Assembly: GCF_040100845.1 (NCBI RefSeq)
Contig: NZ_JAZHSH010000001.1
Coordinates: 3,394,501 to 3,458,500 of the forward strand
From: Chengkuizengella sp. SCS-71B
GTDB lineage: Bacteria > Bacillota > Bacilli > Paenibacillales > KCTC-33759
DNA length: 64,000 nucleotides
Reading direction: 5' to 3'
Part shown: positions 62,070 to 64,000 of the stretch, piece after piece
Layout: each line of letters begins with the position of its first letter
Numbering within the stretch: the stretch's first letter is position 1
Program-made: the position numbers and the translations under genes
Notes under the pieces: generated by a model
The model's database searches: none
The model's input: only the letters and a program-made list of their open reading frames with translations
Told to the model about the DNA's origin: nothing

Positions 62070-62305
62070 TTATTTATTTCCAATTACAAGACTATCACGT
62101 GCTTCTATATCTTCGGTTGTAATTGTTGATATAGAGTTTATTTGCATAATTCGCTCTATTTTTGAAAATAATCTATGAATCAATCTAAAGTTACTATTAG
62201 TAATTCTAATTATAGTATTGATTGCTTCGTAATCTGTATTAAGGATAACGAGCTAATCGCTTCTCGATTCCCAGCATTCCGAATTTTTTTAATATATAGA
62301 CAGGA
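62070..62305 (-). pseudogene. Relic of a TniB/IstB-like transposition ATPase
   Basis: Two fragments in different frames on the - strand look like the C-terminal half of a transposition AAA ATPase. About 62250-62305 reads FGMLGIEKRLARYP, matching the GMPGIEKRLARYPQLYSR block of such proteins (sensor I region). Then, after a frame change and loss of ~35 codons, DYEAINTIIRITNSNFRLIH, RLFSKIERIMQINSISTITT and EDIEARDSLVIGNK run to a stop at 62070; this corresponds to the sensor II and C-terminal helices. The Walker A and B parts are absent. A terminator follows. No transposase gene or terminal inverted repeats are visible nearby. Confidence 0.65.
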
Positions 62306-62381
62306 ATCCACGCAAAAAGTTCGGTTTTTCATAATATGAGGTAAGAAAAATAATAAAATTTATTGAAAGGGAATGAAATAC

Positions 62382-63956
62382 ATGTTTGAAGAATCCATTT
62401 GCGATTGTTGTGCCTGTCCGATGCAATGTGTTTTAAAACAGTTTATAGGAGAAGAAGTTGCAATACTTACTGAAATTATTGGACCTTTACCAATTCAAAT
62501 TACGGAAGTCAAAAACTTTATTGTGTCTGGGATTAATACGTCTCCCGGAAATGATCCTAATCCAGTCCATATTCCGATTTGTAATATCGTTTTGGTTTCA
62601 CCACTTTCCACAACAAGGATTCCAAATGTCAAACCAATTCAAAAAAATACGAAAGGGGAATGTGTATGTTGTGAGGATCCCATTACCAATGTCGCAAATG
62701 CATTAAAAGGTAAGGAAGTATTTATTACTGCTGTTGCTCAAGCTATTATTGAGAAAGTAGGAGAAGGAATAGTAGTTGGAACATTAGAATCCCCACAGCT
62801 AGGATTCGGATCAACATTCTTTTCTAGCAGTTGCAAAATAAATTTTTTAATAGAGTTAGAGATAACAAATGGCACTTTGCCTGCTTCAAATTTCATGGAG
62901 AGGGCTAGCAACTTTGATAAATCAATTTGTGATTGTTGTGTTTGTTCGATGCAGTTTGCATTAGAACAGTTTATTGAAGAAGAAGCTGCTATTTTTCTAG
63001 TACCTTTTGGTGGGGGCTTAACCATCCAAATTAAGGAAGTCAAAAACTTTATTGTGTCTGGGATTAATAGATCTCCCGGGATGGATCCTAATCCAGTTCA
63101 TATCCCGATTTGCAATATAAGAGCTTTTGCCCCGCTTTCCACAACAAGGATTCCAAATGTCAAACCGATTCAAAAAAATACGAAAGGGGAATGTGTATGT
63201 TGTGAGGATCCAATTACCAATGTCGCAAATGCATTAAAAGGTAAAGAAGTATCTGTTTCCAAAGACCCTTCAATTATTATTGAGAAGGTAGGAGAAGGAA
63301 CCGTGATTGGATCATTTGTATCCCCACCACCAGCTTTAGAATCAACAATTATTTATTCCAGTTGTAAAATAGTTGAAATACAAGAAACAACTATTGGAAC
63401 TTTGCATCCTCCAAGTTTAATGTCAGGGACTGTTAACTTTGATAAATCAATTTGCGATTGTTGTGATTGTCCGATGCAATTTGTTCTAGAACAATTTAGA
63501 GGAGATGTAGTTTCCATACTTACTGGAACTTTTGGACCTCTTACTATTCAAATAACTAAGGTCAAAAACTTTATTGTATCTGGGATTAATAGATCTCCTG
63601 GGATGGATCCTAATCCAGTTCATTTTCCAATTTGCAATATAAGAGCTTTTACCCCACTTTCCACAACAAGGATTCCAAATGTCAAACCCATTCAAAAAAA
63701 TACGAAAGGCAAATGTGTATGTTGTGAGGATCCAATTACCAATGTAGCAAATGCATTAAAAGGCAAAGAAGTACTTATTCCAGGCAGTCCACCATTTATT
63801 ATTGAAAAGGTAGGAGAAGGAATAGTCATTGGAATATTTGTATCTCCACCAGTAGATCCATTCGGATCAACAATCATTTTCTCCAGTTGTGAAATAAATA
63901 GAATAGAAGTAATAACAAATGGTATGTTGACTTCATCAAAAAAGATGAAGAAGTAG
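62382..63956 (+). CDS. Three-unit cysteine-rich CDCC-repeat protein
   Basis: A 524-residue protein made of three tandem units of about 176, 175 and 168 residues, starting at 62400, 62928 and 63453. Each unit opens SICDCCACPMQ (variants), then a VKNFIVSGIN block, PNPVHIPICNI, TTRIPNVKPIQKN, GECVCCEDPITNVANALKGK and an IIEKVGEGIV block ending in SSC. Roughly ten cysteines per unit in fixed places suggest a disulfide- or metal-linked array; there is no signal peptide. Similar CDCC...CPMQ domains are, from memory, found in sporulating Paenibacillaceae, so a spore surface protein is plausible but unproven. Start at ATG 62382, nine bases after GAAAGGG. Confidence 0.7.
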   Translation: MFEESICDCCACPMQCVLKQFIGEEVAILTEIIGPLPIQITEVKNFIVSGINTSPGNDPNPVHIPICNIVLVSPLSTTRIPNVKPIQKNTKGECVCCEDPITNVANALKGKEVFITAVAQAIIEKVGEGIVVGTLESPQLGFGSTFFSSSCKINFLIELEITNGTLPASNFMERASNFDKSICDCCVCSMQFALEQFIEEEAAIFLVPFGGGLTIQIKEVKNFIVSGINRSPGMDPNPVHIPICNIRAFAPLSTTRIPNVKPIQKNTKGECVCCEDPITNVANALKGKEVSVSKDPSIIIEKVGEGTVIGSFVSPPPALESTIIYSSCKIVEIQETTIGTLHPPSLMSGTVNFDKSICDCCDCPMQFVLEQFRGDVVSILTGTFGPLTIQITKVKNFIVSGINRSPGMDPNPVHFPICNIRAFTPLSTTRIPNVKPIQKNTKGKCVCCEDPITNVANALKGKEVLIPGSPPFIIEKVGEGIVIGIFVSPPVDPFGSTIIFSSCEINRIEVITNGMLTSSKKMKK

Positions 63957-64000
63957 TAGTAGTATATTTCATTAACAGTAGCTTTTGTTAAAACCCAAAA

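Overview
The window is a low-GC Firmicutes chromosome segment from an endospore-forming member of the Bacillales. Several gene families and gene orders look Paenibacillaceae-like, but I cannot fix the genus. Spore genes are spread throughout: cwlJ-gerQ, an alpha/beta SASP with a sigma-G-type promoter, sspI, yycC, ylbJ, lytH, yunB, a gerPABCDE operon with a sigma-K-type promoter, and an Hsp20-like spore protein. There is no rRNA, tRNA, CRISPR array or prophage. Many genes start with TTG or GTG behind a strong Shine-Dalgarno, so several starts below are moved from the longest ORF.

Layout. 0.1-3.9 kb holds housekeeping genes: a DUF2515 protein, a MurJ/SpoVB-type flippase and a Cof-type HAD phosphatase. 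4.1-15.1 kb is an accessory signalling and secretion region. It has an Agr-type module: an AgrC-like kinase on +, facing agrB and a hidden 41-codon agrD-like peptide on -. Next come three tandem paralogous membrane histidine kinases, the decayed remains of a fourth, and one NarL/LuxR-type response regulator. The region ends with a cassette of small secreted or membrane proteins of unknown function, punctuated by three related terminator hairpins. 15.2-34 kb carries a HAD hydrolase, a manganese-type ABC transporter with an MntR-like operator, a class B PBP, a CvpA-like/transglutaminase fusion, an MFS carrier, an SDR, a TOPRIM protein, Sco1 and ctaB (cytochrome oxidase assembly), cwlJ-gerQ, a DUF457 protein, a SASP, trpS with a tryptophan T-box, and a chemoreceptor.

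34-48 kb carries a reductase, yycC, a truncated globin, ylbJ, NAD kinase, then yutD, lipA, lytH and yunB (a grouping known from Bacillus), an RNA methyltransferase, a Ktr potassium-channel subunit, sspI, RF3, a cyclase and zwf. 48.5-53.4 kb is a complete Lia/Psp envelope-stress locus: LiaI-like, PspA, PspC, second PspA, LiaF, LiaS, LiaR, with an inverted repeat in the expected operator position. 53.5-57.8 kb holds an SH3-NlpC/P60 cell-wall hydrolase and the gerP operon with its divergent spore genes. 58-62 kb is a csoR-copZ-copA copper operon with two CsoR-type palindromes. The end holds a relic of a TniB/IstB-type transposition ATPase and a 524-residue cysteine-rich protein made of three near-identical units.

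Main points for a second look: the unlisted agrD-like gene and the kinase array beside it, the secreted cassette with its repeated terminators, three families of small dispersed intergenic repeats, the TniB relic, and the terminal CDCC-repeat protein. All functional calls come from reading the sequence and remembered family features; no database search was run.
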